From positions 1 to 64,000 of the forward strand of contig NZ_JPOS01000079.1 in assembly GCF_000759025.1 (NCBI RefSeq): 64,000 nt of DNA. The letters are read 5' to 3'. The notes under the pieces are model-generated. The model was not told the origin of the DNA and did no database searches. It saw nothing but the letters and a program-made list of their open reading frames with translations. The position numbers and the translations under genes were made by a program. This document shows positions 36,394 to 45,960 of this stretch, piece after piece. Every line of letters begins with the position of its first letter. The stretch's first letter is position 1. This DNA is from Phaeodactylibacter xiamenensis. Lineage in GTDB: Bacteria; Bacteroidota; Bacteroidia; Chitinophagales; Saprospiraceae.

Positions 36394-36921
36394 TCAGGCA
36401 GGAAAGCCACCATAATGCTTACCGGTTTCCCATTCGTGTAGCGGTAGATGTTCAGGTTGCCGCAGGTCGCTATTGACTACTTTCCCAATAAAGAGGACGT
36501 GGTCGCCATCTGTTTTTACCTGATCAGCAAGTTCGCATTCCAGGTAGCCGATACCGCGGTCGAGTATGGGGGCTTCCGTTGCTGTTCCGTTTAGGAAGTC
36601 ATAACCATTGATGGTCTGATCCTTCCGGATGACACTATCTTTGGCGAAATCGTCCACAAGTGCTTTATCCTCTTTGCCCAGGATGTTTAGGGCGAAGGAC
36701 CCGGCTTTGGGAATGGTTTCGTTCAGGTCTGAATCTTTGGCTACAGCAATAGTGACCATTGGAGGCTCGAAGCTGCTCTGCATGGCCCAGCTGATCGTCC
36801 CCGCCGCAATATAGTCGCGGTCGCGGGTAGACAATTCCTGCCGGTCTGCCCGGGTCGTGACAACGTGAAAGCCATAAGTGATTTTTTCCAGCACATCTTC
36901 TTTTGCGCGTATGGTATCCAT
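36394..36921 (-). CDS. Flavin reductase family protein
   Basis: The 175-residue protein fits the FMN-binding split-barrel flavin reductase domain. Supporting segments are TYGFHVVTTRAD, PPMVTIAVAKDSDLNETI, AGSFALNILGKED and GIGYLECELADQVKTDGDHV followed by FIGKVV, the typical order of this family. Such proteins reduce flavin with NAD(P)H or act as flavin-bound oxidoreductases. No monooxygenase partner lies next to it, so its user is unknown. There is no signal peptide. Confidence 0.85.
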   Translation of the reverse strand: MDTIRAKEDVLEKITYGFHVVTTRADRQELSTRDRDYIAAGTISWAMQSSFEPPMVTIAVAKDSDLNETIPKAGSFALNILGKEDKALVDDFAKDSVIRKDQTINGYDFLNGTATEAPILDRGIGYLECELADQVKTDGDHVLFIGKVVNSDLRQPEHLPLHEWETGKHYGGFPA

Positions 36922-37068
36922 AAATTTTTCATTTTAATTACACTTTGGTAACGGGAGCAACCAAATCTGTGTTCGATTTAACCGCCCGGCCTTGGGTCAG
37001 CCCCTGAAATTCCAAGCTTTTGCCTGTTTCTGACCGTCAGAACTACCTGTTTTTTTGTATTTAATTTT

Positions 37069-37076
37069 TACCTTTG
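37069..37076 (+). promoter_or_regulatory. Candidate -7 element of icd
   Basis: TACCTTTG fits TAnnTTTG, and the start codon is 61 bp downstream. No TTG lies at the expected -33 distance, so support is partial. Confidence 0.35.
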
Positions 37077-37137
37077 GACCGCTAAAAAAGCCTCAGAAAA
37101 TTACTGTCACCAAATACTAAAAACTGAACAATAGAAT

Positions 37138-38403
37138 ATGAGCGGATCTAAAATCACCATTGAAAATGGAAAACTAAACGTACCTAACGATCCCGTCCTG
37201 CCTTTCATTGAAGGCGATGGCATTGGTCCTGATATCTGGGCGGCTTCTGAGCGCGTACTTGATGCAGCTGTTGAGAAAGCCTACGGAGGGGAACGCAAAA
37301 TCCACTGGAAGGAAGTGTTGGCTGGTCAGAAAGCATTTGACCAAACTGGCGAATGGCTGCCTGAGGAAACGCTTGAGGCCATCAAAGAATACCTCGTGGC
37401 TATCAAAGGCCCGCTGACGACCCCGGTAGGTGGTGGTATCCGCTCCCTGAACGTTGCTTTGCGGCAGAAGCTGGACCTGTTTGCCTGTGTACGCCCGGTA
37501 CGTTGGTTCACTGGCGTGCCTTCTCCGGTAAAGAACCCCGGTGCAATTGACATGGTCATCTTCCGGGAAAATACAGAGGATATCTACGCGGGTATTGAAT
37601 ACCTCAACGGTACTCCTGAAGCAGAGAAAGTGAAGAAATTCCTCATGGAAGAGATGGGCGTGACTCAGATTCGATTCCCGGATTCTGTTTCATTAGGTAT
37701 CAAGCCGGTTTCGGTGGAAGGTACAGAACGCCTGGTCCGTGCCGCAATTGACTACGCACTGGATCAGAAGCAGCCTTCTGTGACCCTCGTTCACAAAGGA
37801 AACATCATGAAGTTTACCGAAGGTAAATTCAAGGACTGGGGCTACGAAATGGCAGAGCGGGAGTACGGCGACAAGGTCTTCACATGGGCGCAGTACGATC
37901 GCATCGTGGCGGAGCAAGGCAAGGAAGCAGCCAACAAGGCTCAAAAGGAAGCCCTCGACAAAGGCGCACTGCTTATCAAGGATTCCATCGCAGATGCCTT
38001 CCTGCAGCAAATCCTGACCCGCCCGGCGGAATACTCAGTTATTGCAACACTTAATCTCAATGGAGACTACGTTTCTGATGCCCTTGCTGCACAAGTTGGT
38101 GGTATCGGGATTGCGCCAGGTGCGAATATCAATTATACTACGGGCCGTGCGATCTTCGAGGCGACCCACGGTACTGCACCAAAGTACGCTGGCCTGGACA
38201 AAGTCAACCCAAGCTCTGTTATCCTTTCCGGTGAAATGATGCTGCGCTACATGGGCTGGAACGAAGCGGCTGACCTCGTTGTGAAAGGCGTTGAAGGCGC
38301 CATCGCAGGCAAGCGCGTAACTTATGACTTTGAGCGTTTGATGGAAGGGGCGACCCTGCTGAAGTGCTCTGAGTTTGGTACAGAGATTATTGAGAATATG
38401 TAA
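37138..38403 (+). CDS. icd: NADP-dependent isocitrate dehydrogenase
   Basis: This enzyme oxidises isocitrate to 2-oxoglutarate in the TCA cycle. The 421-residue protein follows the E. coli Icd layout. S103 in [10 protein letters not shown] is the substrate-binding Ser that E. coli regulates by phosphorylation. [14 protein letters not shown] and [13 protein letters not shown] are hallmark segments. HGTAPKYAG carries the Lys-Tyr pair that selects NADP over NAD, and [11 protein letters not shown] near the end keeps the matching Tyr and Arg. No aceK kinase gene is present here. The gene stands alone with its own terminator. Confidence 0.96.
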   Translation: MSGSKITIENGKLNVPNDPVLPFIEGDGIGPDIWAASERVLDAAVEKAYGGERKIHWKEVLAGQKAFDQTGEWLPEETLEAIKEYLVAIKGPLTTPVGGGIRSLNVALRQKLDLFACVRPVRWFTGVPSPVKNPGAIDMVIFRENTEDIYAGIEYLNGTPEAEKVKKFLMEEMGVTQIRFPDSVSLGIKPVSVEGTERLVRAAIDYALDQKQPSVTLVHKGNIMKFTEGKFKDWGYEMAEREYGDKVFTWAQYDRIVAEQGKEAANKAQKEALDKGALLIKDSIADAFLQQILTRPAEYSVIATLNLNGDYVSDALAAQVGGIGIAPGANINYTTGRAIFEATHGTAPKYAGLDKVNPSSVILSGEMMLRYMGWNEAADLVVKGVEGAIAGKRVTYDFERLMEGATLLKCSEFGTEIIENM

Positions 38404-38446
38404 TTTGAATAAGGCCTCGCCTGATGCAGGCAGCTGAAAACAGATA

Positions 38447-38486
38447 ACGGTGGTGCTTTTCGAAAGAAAGGTGCCGCCGTTTTTTA
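38447..38486 (+). terminator. Rho-independent terminator of icd
   Basis: Stem ACGGTGG / CCGCCGT (38447-38453 with 38474-38480, one G-T pair) followed by TTTTTT. Between this and the next terminator (38487-38659) I see nothing. Confidence 0.75.
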
Positions 38487-38659
38487 TTGCCCGCTCAGAC
38501 CGCCCCCGATGACTATCTGTGGTAAAACCGCAACCTAACGTATGTCTGTGTTTTTTCTCATGCTGAGCGAACATTCCTGATACGGAGGCTGGTGATGATT
38601 GCAGGGGTGTGACCTGACAGGCAGCCCCGGAGTATCGTCGTCTCAGGTTAGCCGAAACT

Positions 38660-38704
38660 AAAAAAGCGCTACCCCGGAGTTTCTCCGGAGCAGCGCTTTT
38701 TTTA
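38660..38704. terminator. Terminator of the T9SS cargo gene
   Basis: Nested stems AAAAAGCGCT / AGCGCTTTTT and CCGGAG / CTCCGG lie just past the minus-strand stop at 38725. On that strand the hairpin is followed by a short T-run, and on the other strand by TTTTTTT. Confidence 0.8.
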
Positions 38705-38724
38705 TTCCTGTCAGAATAATGCGC

Positions 38725-40587
38725 TTAGCGCACTACGTTGAACTTCATGGTCTTTGTACCCTGCTCTGTGCTCAGGCGTACCAGGTAAGTACCTGCCGCC
38801 AGTTTGCTGGTAGGGATTTGTACGGTTTCGTTAGTCAGGCCATCTTCGTACTCAAAGAGGTTGATAACGCGGCCATCGAGGTCAGCAACGACCAGCATAG
38901 CCGGTGAGTTGCCATCGAGGTCGAAGCGTACATTCAGCTGATCGTTTACAGCGACCGGGTTCGGGAAAATATTCATTGAAGCTTCTGGCAGTGCGATGTC
39001 ATCACTAGTCGTAGCCAGGGCAATACGCATCCGTACTACAGAAGTTGTTTCGGGACCAAAGCCACCGAGGAACCACTCAGAAGTACGCACGACGGTTGCG
39101 ATCTGGAAGTACATGAAGTCATCGTTGGTACCAGAGAATACATCCGTAGACTGATCTGCCCATTCAGACACCACGATGTAGCGTGCGCCTGGCTCAAGAG
39201 GAATGGGGTTGCCATCGAGGTCAGTGAGTGGAGCTGAGATGAGTTCACCTTCTTCGTCATCCGCAAAAGTGTGGAAGCCAAAGCCGATTTCCAGAAGGTC
39301 TTCAGTTTCGATACTTGAATCGAAGTTGTCGAAGTTAGCATCTACGTTATCCGCAACTTTGTAGAGGAAGATGGTTGTGTTTTCTCCGCCCATGGGCCCA
39401 TCAGCAGCATTCTTTGTACCGCCGAAGAAAACCTCGCTGGTCACAAACTGCTCAGTAGCGATAGTGCTCATCTGGTAAAGGTTACCCATTTGGTAGTCGG
39501 CCTGATTACCAGGACGGGTGCCGCTTTCCAATGCAGGCTCTTTAGCGAAAAGGTTAGAAGAGACCCGGAAGTTGTCCTGCTTGCTGTTGTTCAGCGGGTT
39601 AAAGTCTTCTGTATCCTGGGCATATACATCGTACCGTACCACGTATTCACCAAGTGTTAGGTCTTCTGGTACGAAAGGGTTTGGCAGTTGAATAGTAGAA
39701 TCCCGGTAAAAAGGAGGGAATTCTGCAATTACCAGGCTGTCTTCCCACACCAGTTCTGTTTGCGTATCTGTAACGCGTTCCAGGATACTGGCTTTCACAA
39801 CCATATTGTTAACGATCTCTTTACCAAAGTTGGTAATGTCCACTTCGAAACCAAAGGTGTCTGTTGCGATTTGAGAAATTGGCGTGGAGAAGCTGGCAGG
39901 TGGGTAGAAAAAGTCGCCCATTTCCAGCTCCTGGTCCATTGGAGTGATCACCTGAATGTCATCAATCAGCCAGTAGTAATAACGGCCGTTCCAGGTGAAA
40001 CGGATTTGCACATGAGGCTGCCCTCCCGCTACTTCGCTGATATTTACGAGTTCAAGGTCGGTTGCTCCACTGCTGCCATTGCCGGTTACTTCCGGATTAA
40101 TAGGAAAGTCTACCCAAGTGTTGCCGGTATCCACAGATACCTCCAGGATGGTAGACACGGCATTAGCATTGGCTCGTGCAGACTGATTGAACGCCAGGTA
40201 CAAGGTGTCAAAGCCCACACAGCTGAAAGGTGGAGAAGTAAGGCTGCCAGAGTGTGTACCAGGGAATGGCCCCTGACCTACGCCAACGCCACCTCCATCG
40301 TACACGTCAGAATTGTACATGGCTACACCATTGGATACGGTAGGGGACTGAATGGTGCCTCCTGCGCCCCAAAACAAGGCATCGAGTACTTCGCCATCCA
40401 CAATTGCCGATTCAGCTGTGCCGTCAGCAGACCATTGCCAGATTGCACCTTCAGGGTTGCCCGGGCTGATGGTCCAGGTATCGGGAATGCCGCCATCAAA
40501 ATCTTCCTGGAATAGGGTGTCAGTCTGTGCTGTGCCACTAATAGCTAGTAGGCATAGCGCCAGCAAAGGGAGTAGTGATTTTTTCAT
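38725..40587 (-). CDS. Secreted protein with T9SS type A sorting domain
   Basis: The 620-residue protein has a signal peptide (MKKSLLPLLALCLLAISGTA, cut near AQ). The N-terminal 200 residues look like a jelly-roll or MAM-like region (EDFDGGIPDTWTI, SPPFSCVGFDTLYLAF, IRFTWNGRYYYWLIDDI). The middle is beta-rich and acidic. The last 80 residues are a T9SS type A sorting domain with NIFPNPVAVNDQLNVRF, LAAGTYLVRLS and a terminal KFNVVR. The protein should be exported through the outer membrane and attached or released. Its substrate or role is unknown. The longer frame from 40746 is rejected because it puts 53 residues before the signal. Confidence 0.85.
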   Translation of the reverse strand: MKKSLLPLLALCLLAISGTAQTDTLFQEDFDGGIPDTWTISPGNPEGAIWQWSADGTAESAIVDGEVLDALFWGAGGTIQSPTVSNGVAMYNSDVYDGGGVGVGQGPFPGTHSGSLTSPPFSCVGFDTLYLAFNQSARANANAVSTILEVSVDTGNTWVDFPINPEVTGNGSSGATDLELVNISEVAGGQPHVQIRFTWNGRYYYWLIDDIQVITPMDQELEMGDFFYPPASFSTPISQIATDTFGFEVDITNFGKEIVNNMVVKASILERVTDTQTELVWEDSLVIAEFPPFYRDSTIQLPNPFVPEDLTLGEYVVRYDVYAQDTEDFNPLNNSKQDNFRVSSNLFAKEPALESGTRPGNQADYQMGNLYQMSTIATEQFVTSEVFFGGTKNAADGPMGGENTTIFLYKVADNVDANFDNFDSSIETEDLLEIGFGFHTFADDEEGELISAPLTDLDGNPIPLEPGARYIVVSEWADQSTDVFSGTNDDFMYFQIATVVRTSEWFLGGFGPETTSVVRMRIALATTSDDIALPEASMNIFPNPVAVNDQLNVRFDLDGNSPAMLVVADLDGRVINLFEYEDGLTNETVQIPTSKLAAGTYLVRLSTEQGTKTMKFNVVR

Positions 40588-40847
40588 AAATAGTTGATCG
40601 ATTAATATTGAATTGAAATGATTCGTTCTTGAATTTGTTGGTGGGGTCTTGGAGGATTTAGTCTCCTGACATCGCTGGTTTACGCTGCGATTATATAAGA
40701 AAGACGATACCAAAAGGCATAAAGTTGCTAAACTGCTCCGGAACATGAAGGATTGTCATCCGGAAGCACTTTTTTGTTTTTTTGGCTGTAAAATTAGGAT
40801 AATTAGCCCCAGGGTCAGGTGCATCTGTCTTGTCCGGGGCAAAATAG

Positions 40848-41198
40848 CTATGCAGAAAAGGAAGTTCCGCAGCCGCAGGTATCCGTAGCATTAGGATTAT
40901 TAAAGGAGAACCCTCTGTTGTTGAGCCCTTCTTCCCAGTCGATCTCCATCCCAAGCAGATAAATTCCGTGTGCTTTTTCCATAAGGATCTTAATACCGGC
41001 AACTTCGTACACCTGATCATTCTCTTTGGGGAGGTCAAAGCCAAGTTTATAGGAAAAGCCTGAGCAGCCTCCACCTTTAACGCCTACGCGCAGCCCATGG
41101 TCATCAGAAATGTTCTGATCTTTTTTGATTTGATTCAGCGCTTTGATAGCACCTTCAGTCAGTGCAATGGGAGCCTGTTCTACTTTAACATCGCTCAT
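40848..41198 (-). CDS. Iron-sulfur cluster assembly A-type carrier (IscA/ErpA family)
   Basis: The 116-residue protein is an A-type Fe-S carrier. The three conserved cysteines are in GGGCSGFSY and in the C-terminal CGCGTSF, and the body has ALTEGAIKALNQIKKDQN and LRVGVKGGG. These proteins pass clusters to apo-enzymes after assembly on IscU or SufU. No other isc or suf genes are in the window, so which branch it serves is unclear. The start at 41198 is preferred to one at 41243. Confidence 0.93.
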   Translation of the reverse strand: MSDVKVEQAPIALTEGAIKALNQIKKDQNISDDHGLRVGVKGGGCSGFSYKLGFDLPKENDQVYEVAGIKILMEKAHGIYLLGMEIDWEEGLNNRGFSFNNPNATDTCGCGTSFSA

Positions 41199-41477
41199 AT
41201 CCGGATAAGCTGTTTTTAAGTTTATGGTTAATCTGCATAACAAATCTAAGTGCTATGCGATAATTTACCAAACGTAACAACCTGCTGCCGGGTTTGGTTT
41301 GAAAACAATTTTGCCTTAATTTTTCCAGGCATCACGGGAGAGTTTCCTGGCCACCAGGATAATTCTGTGCGTTTTTTCGATTAAGGTCCTTAGTTTTGCA
41401 GCCCAACCGCTCAGCCTGCGTAATCAAAATGGCAGTCAGGCGGTGACTATTCCGGACACTCAATACAAAACGAACCT

Positions 41478-41999
41478 ATGGAAATCCTTCTGGAGATCAT
41501 CAAACTTACCATACCCGGACTGCTGACGTTTCTGGCAGCCTATTTTGTGCTAAAGACCTACATGGAAAATCAGCAAAAGCTCCAGCACCTTAAAATGCAG
41601 CAGGAGCAGCAAAAGTCCTCCCTGCCACTGCGCTTGCAGGCCTATGAGCGTTTATCCCTGTTTTGTGAGCGGATTTCCCTGCCCAACTTGCTGCTGAGAG
41701 TCCGTAAACCGGGCATGTCCAATGGTGAGCTTCGGGTGTCATTGTTGCTGGCGGTCCAGCAGGAGTACGAGCACAATATTACCCAGCAGGTTTACGTCTC
41801 CTCCCAACTTTGGGAAATCATCAAGCTGGCCCGGGATGAATCGGTCAATGCCATCTCCATTATAGCGGAGAAAGCAAATGCCAAATCCGATGCAAAAGAA
41901 CTGACAGGGATGCTGCTGAATTATGTCAATCAGCAGGAAGTTATGGCCGTTGAAAAAGCCCTGCTTGCCATTAAAAGAGAGGCGGCTACCCGATTATAA
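41478..41999 (+). CDS. Membrane-anchored coiled-coil protein of unknown function
   Basis: The 173-residue protein has one N-terminal membrane helix (LTIPGLLTFLAAYFVL, about 10-26). A basic Gln-rich coiled-coil segment (ENQQKLQHLKMQQEQQKS) follows, and then a soluble helical domain with RLQAYERLSLFCERISLPN and QQEYEHNITQQVYVSSQLW. I think I have seen this pattern in conserved Bacteroidota proteins of unknown function, but I cannot name the family with confidence. The C-terminal part should face the cytoplasm if the short N terminus is outside. Confidence 0.65.
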   Translation: MEILLEIIKLTIPGLLTFLAAYFVLKTYMENQQKLQHLKMQQEQQKSSLPLRLQAYERLSLFCERISLPNLLLRVRKPGMSNGELRVSLLLAVQQEYEHNITQQVYVSSQLWEIIKLARDESVNAISIIAEKANAKSDAKELTGMLLNYVNQQEVMAVEKALLAIKREAATRL

Positions 42000-42255
42000 T
42001 GCCGGTTTTGTTTAAGCTATAACCCTTTGGTATTCAACAAAACAGAAAAAACACCAAATCATCCGGCAGGAATTTTTATTTCTGAAGAATTGATCATATA
42101 TTGATTGTAGTTTTAGAAAATAGATCATCCTTTAGCTTCCTTGCATTAGCTATAAACAAACAAAAACACCGGGAGCCTCATTGATGAATCCATTTTTCGT
42201 ATTTCACAGATTTTTTTTACAAATGCCTCAGCTGCCATAATTTAATTCAGCAATT

Positions 42256-42486
42256 ATGGATGCATCTAACCAAACTCAACTGTTGCTTTGTGCACTCAGG
42301 CACTTTGGAATTGCCGTGGAGCAGCGCAAAGAACAGGAATTCCTGTTGCCCGGGGAGGTTCAAATTACAATTGAACCTGATGGTGCCTTTTACCTTCACC
42401 GGAATGGTCAGGCTCTGGGCCGGTTCTCTGATGTGGTCCGCCTGTGCACTACTTTGCAGGAGAAAGCCATGCTTGAAAATCAATAA
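42256..42486 (+). CDS. Small conserved-looking protein
   Basis: This 76-residue protein starts at the ATG at 42256. It contains no recognisable domain. The middle reads VQITIEPDGAFYLHRNGQAL, suggesting a small beta-rich fold, and the ends look helical. The ATG sits in the stem of an 8-bp inverted repeat (42235-42259), which could hide the start in the mRNA. It converges with the Clp-like gene, ending 13 bp away. A different short frame overlaps it, but this one has the better composition. Confidence that it is a real gene is moderate. Confidence 0.5.
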   Translation: MDASNQTQLLLCALRHFGIAVEQRKEQEFLLPGEVQITIEPDGAFYLHRNGQALGRFSDVVRLCTTLQEKAMLENQ

Positions 42487-42498
42487 GTTCTCTCGCTT

Positions 42499-45400
42499 CT
42501 ACAATGGATAAAGTGCTCTGCGCAACTGAGCAGGTATTCCTGCGTAGACGAGCAGCAGAAACTCTTCAGCCGTAATATCTGCCGCATTTGCAAAACCTGA
42601 CCTCAGGTCGGTGATCGTATACGTGGCATCATACAACCGGATTACCCGATGTGCAGACTCTGGGTCCTGAAGCCCGTCTAAGGTTACCCGTATTGGGATC
42701 GGAGTACGGTTGGCGGTATAGAACAGGTGAATGCCTGACTCTCCTTCGAGTAAAGCCCGCAGCCCATAACCCTCAATTTCGATCTCATTGTCATCGTTGC
42801 GGGTGGGGGAGAGGTCCAGCAATTGCAGCAGCTTATCATAAAGGTTGATTAAGAAACCGACCTCAGTTTGGCCCATACCGATAATACAGGACTGTACATG
42901 CAGGCGGAGCTTGCCGGGAGGCTTGATGAGTACTGCCCGTTGTTGCAGTTGTAGTATGGCAACGGTCAGAAAGTGGTTGAGAAACTCAGTGCGCAGGCTG
43001 TCAAATTGCACATTGGCATACTGGTAAGCATCACTGATCTCGCGTATGCCTTCCTGCTGAAAGAGCTTATCCTTAAAGTTTTCCCGTATACCTTTGGTCG
43101 ACCAGTCGCTCCGGGGTACCATATTCACAGCTTTCAGGCGTAGTGGGATTGCTGGCCCGATTTTGTAATAACGGTCCCGGAAGGCCAGGCTGATGTTGTT
43201 GATGGACTCCTTGGCTTCAACCACTTTCGATTTAAAGTGGTGGTATTCCCAGTCGAGCTGCCCGGCCGATTGCCCGTCGATATAAACAATCGGGCCATCT
43301 TCCTGATTGGCGGATTCGTAGGCTTCCAGTTCTTCCAGCATCAGGTCGAGGGTGCTAATAAGCCGGCGGTAGAAGCCTCTGCCTTTGGTTTCCTCAGGCA
43401 GTTCCGGCATCCATTCTTCCTCCAGCGGCTCAACAAATTCAAGTGGGGTAATCTTTGGGTGGAGCTGCCCGTCTTTCAGGATGATATCCATCAGGATGGG
43501 GTGGTCAGAATGGGTGTTGATCAGCTGTTCAGCGGAAAGTGCCGTGAGATCGCGTTCAATTTGCCGTTTTAGCGCCCGTCCGCCCATCCGAGGGTCGAAG
43601 CCCCGCCTGGACACCCATTCCAGAGCATTCTGACTGATATTTAGGATGGTGGCCCTACGGACAAAGCCATCGCGTTTGAGGAGTTCTTTGATCTGAATGC
43701 GGGCGATGCCCAGGATGTGTTCCGGCCTTAGCGGGTTAAAAACGATGGTATGGTCAATACGGTTGATGAACTCTGGCCGGAATTGTTGCTCCATGGCCCG
43801 GCGGTAAGTGTGTGCCTGAGACTGCTCTGAATAGGTGAAACCAAGTTGAGTGCCCGCTTCCCGCGCTCCGACGTTGGAGGTCATGATGATAATGGTATTC
43901 GTAAAATCAATGGTCCGTCCGAGGCTATCAGTCAGGCGCCCGTCATCGAGCAGCTGAAGCAACAAGTCAAGAACCAGAGGGTGGGCTTTTTCAATTTCGT
44001 CAAGCAGTACAATACTAAAAGGCCGGTATCGCACTGCACCGGTAAGCTGCCCCTCCGGATTGTAATAGTCCCCGATAAGCCTTTGCAGGCTGTTGCTGTC
44101 GATGTATTCATTCATATCGAAGCGCAGCAACTGCTTTTCATGCCCCATTAAATAGTGGCAAAGTACTTTGGCTGCCTGTGTTTTGCCCACGCCCGTCGGG
44201 CCAATAAAGAGAAAAGAGGACAAGGGGCGGCCCGGGTGGTTAAGTTTGGCTTTGACCAGGTGTACTACATCAGACAGTGCACGGACGGCCTCCGGCTGCC
44301 CCACCAGCTGCTGCCCCAGTACTTCCTGAATGGCTTCCGCTTCAAGAGGCTCGGCAGCATCAAAAATATGCTCCTGCAGGCCGCTGAAGTTGCGGAATTC
44401 CTCCCTTACCTCCGGCGCATCCACAATGCCGTACCGGTGCTTCACGGCCAGCTGTTCCAAGAGCCTGATGACACTCCCGGGCAGGGGCTTATTGCGCAGG
44501 TAATTGCGCTGAATGGTAAGCAACTGCTCAATGGCCTGAATCTTAATTTGGTTGTCATTATTACGCTCCAGTTGCCGCCGTTTTTCAATAATGATCTGAA
44601 CAGCCTTTTCCAGGCCGGGCTCCTCTATGCGCACAACCCGGAACAGATTGCTGAAACGCCGCCCTTTTTCCTGTAGGGTTTTCCATTCTTCAGGCGTTGC
44701 GATGAGTATGAGGTGCAGCTGACGTTTTTCAAGGTAGGGGCGCAGTACGTCGCTCAGCGTCATATCGTTTTGTGCGGATTTGCCGATACGGAGCAGTGCA
44801 ATAGGGTTGTCGACCAGCATTTTGTCACTATCGCCCTTCTTTTCGGAAGGGCGCATGATAAACTCAATGATGGCTTCAAGGCGCTTTTGCCACATGCCCA
44901 CAATACTCATGCCCGCAATAAGCCGGGTGGGGTCGATATGCCAAAGGCGTTGGTGCCGGCTCTTTACCTTTTCATAGTAGCCCGATTCGTACCGCCAAAC
45001 GGCTTCCTGTACGATAGTATGCTTGCCAACCCCATTGGGCCCTACAATTGCGATGGGCGTTTGTGCCGGCTGATACATAAGTTGGTACAGCTGTTGTACC
45101 CGCTCTTCCTGATGATAGGCCCGGTTGAGCTCAGCCGGATAAAGGGCGTTGATGTCCTGACCTGTTTTTTCGGCTTCCACAGCACCGTCGAAGGATGTGT
45201 CGTCCAGCAGACTGCTGAGGAACCAGTTGTTGGCTGGCGCATCAAAGGAAAAAGGCTTAGCAGCGATATTGACCGTTACATCGACCTCCGTCAGGAAATC
45301 TTTATCTCCGCAAAAGTAGTCCTGAGGAGAAAAACTTTCCTGCTCCTCCTTTTTTATCTGTTTCAAAAGCTTCCGGATCACCCTGCGGCAGGCTTGTTCA

Positions 45401-45789
45401 AAATCGGTATGGGATTTGGCATCAGAGATGTACATGTAGTTATTCAGAGTAGGCAGGACGACAAAGTTCATCTTCTGTAAGGTGAAAACAGCCACCGGGT
45501 ACCGCCCGGCAATAAACTGCCGGTCAATCGTGAGTTCATACCGGAACTGAAAATAACGAACCTCAGGGCGGAACATCATCCACAGCAATTGAAGCGCATT
45601 CTCCCGGTCGAGGCTGAATCCTTTGAACAGATTCTTGATTTCCTTCTGATATTGCACAACGGCGTGCTCATACCTGCGGTGCGCAGTCAGGGGGTAATCC
45701 AGGAATAAAGGGCGCAGGCTGTAGTGGCGCTTCCCGTTTAGTTCGAGATCGCTGACCAGAGTAGGGACTTGCAGCTTGACGTGGGCCAT
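42499..45789 (-). CDS. Clp/Hsp100-like AAA+ ATPase with degenerate first ATPase domain and release-factor-like C-terminal domain
   Basis: The 1096-residue protein has a unique N-terminal region (1-225). AAA domain 1 has Walker A GPNGVGKH (250-257) with His where Ser or Thr is needed. Its Walker B acidic pair is replaced (ALLRIGKSA), so it is probably inactive. Domain 2 is intact: Walker A GPTGVGKT (530-537), Walker B VLLDEIEKAH, sensor 1 TSNVG, Arg finger RPEFINRID and sensor 2 GGRALKR. The tripeptide LGF after sensor 1 fits the ClpP-docking loop pattern. The last 250 residues end in a domain with LLEGESGIHLF (GExGxH at 1016-1021), which recalls the PCRF part of class I release factors. Start at 45789 chosen over 45861. 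Confidence 0.8.
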   Translation of the reverse strand: MAHVKLQVPTLVSDLELNGKRHYSLRPLFLDYPLTAHRRYEHAVVQYQKEIKNLFKGFSLDRENALQLLWMMFRPEVRYFQFRYELTIDRQFIAGRYPVAVFTLQKMNFVVLPTLNNYMYISDAKSHTDFEQACRRVIRKLLKQIKKEEQESFSPQDYFCGDKDFLTEVDVTVNIAAKPFSFDAPANNWFLSSLLDDTSFDGAVEAEKTGQDINALYPAELNRAYHQEERVQQLYQLMYQPAQTPIAIVGPNGVGKHTIVQEAVWRYESGYYEKVKSRHQRLWHIDPTRLIAGMSIVGMWQKRLEAIIEFIMRPSEKKGDSDKMLVDNPIALLRIGKSAQNDMTLSDVLRPYLEKRQLHLILIATPEEWKTLQEKGRRFSNLFRVVRIEEPGLEKAVQIIIEKRRQLERNNDNQIKIQAIEQLLTIQRNYLRNKPLPGSVIRLLEQLAVKHRYGIVDAPEVREEFRNFSGLQEHIFDAAEPLEAEAIQEVLGQQLVGQPEAVRALSDVVHLVKAKLNHPGRPLSSFLFIGPTGVGKTQAAKVLCHYLMGHEKQLLRFDMNEYIDSNSLQRLIGDYYNPEGQLTGAVRYRPFSIVLLDEIEKAHPLVLDLLLQLLDDGRLTDSLGRTIDFTNTIIIMTSNVGAREAGTQLGFTYSEQSQAHTYRRAMEQQFRPEFINRIDHTIVFNPLRPEHILGIARIQIKELLKRDGFVRRATILNISQNALEWVSRRGFDPRMGGRALKRQIERDLTALSAEQLINTHSDHPILMDIILKDGQLHPKITPLEFVEPLEEEWMPELPEETKGRGFYRRLISTLDLMLEELEAYESANQEDGPIVYIDGQSAGQLDWEYHHFKSKVVEAKESINNISLAFRDRYYKIGPAIPLRLKAVNMVPRSDWSTKGIRENFKDKLFQQEGIREISDAYQYANVQFDSLRTEFLNHFLTVAILQLQQRAVLIKPPGKLRLHVQSCIIGMGQTEVGFLINLYDKLLQLLDLSPTRNDDNEIEIEGYGLRALLEGESGIHLFYTANRTPIPIRVTLDGLQDPESAHRVIRLYDATYTITDLRSGFANAADITAEEFLLLVYAGIPAQLRRALYPL

Positions 45790-45960
45790 GTAGGATTGGT
45801 GTGGTGTTGCCGGGCAAGATAAGTTTTTTGTGGAAATGACAAGCACTTGGCAAAAGGGCAACTTGGTTGACGAACTTTATTTTTATCCACAAACATAAAA
45901 ACAGGTGCTCTGTTAGTGTGTGTGAATGATGATAAATCTCCAACCTTTAAAAAGCAATCC

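Noticed and set aside
38035-38574. 179-codon frame opposite icd
   Set aside because: Most of it is antisense to icd and the composition is poor.
39688-40515. 275-codon frame opposite the T9SS cargo gene
   Set aside because: Antisense shadow, no domain signs.
44155-45480. Two long frames (173 and 255 codons) opposite the Clp-like gene
   Set aside because: Both are antisense to conserved AAA motifs and lack recognisable domains.
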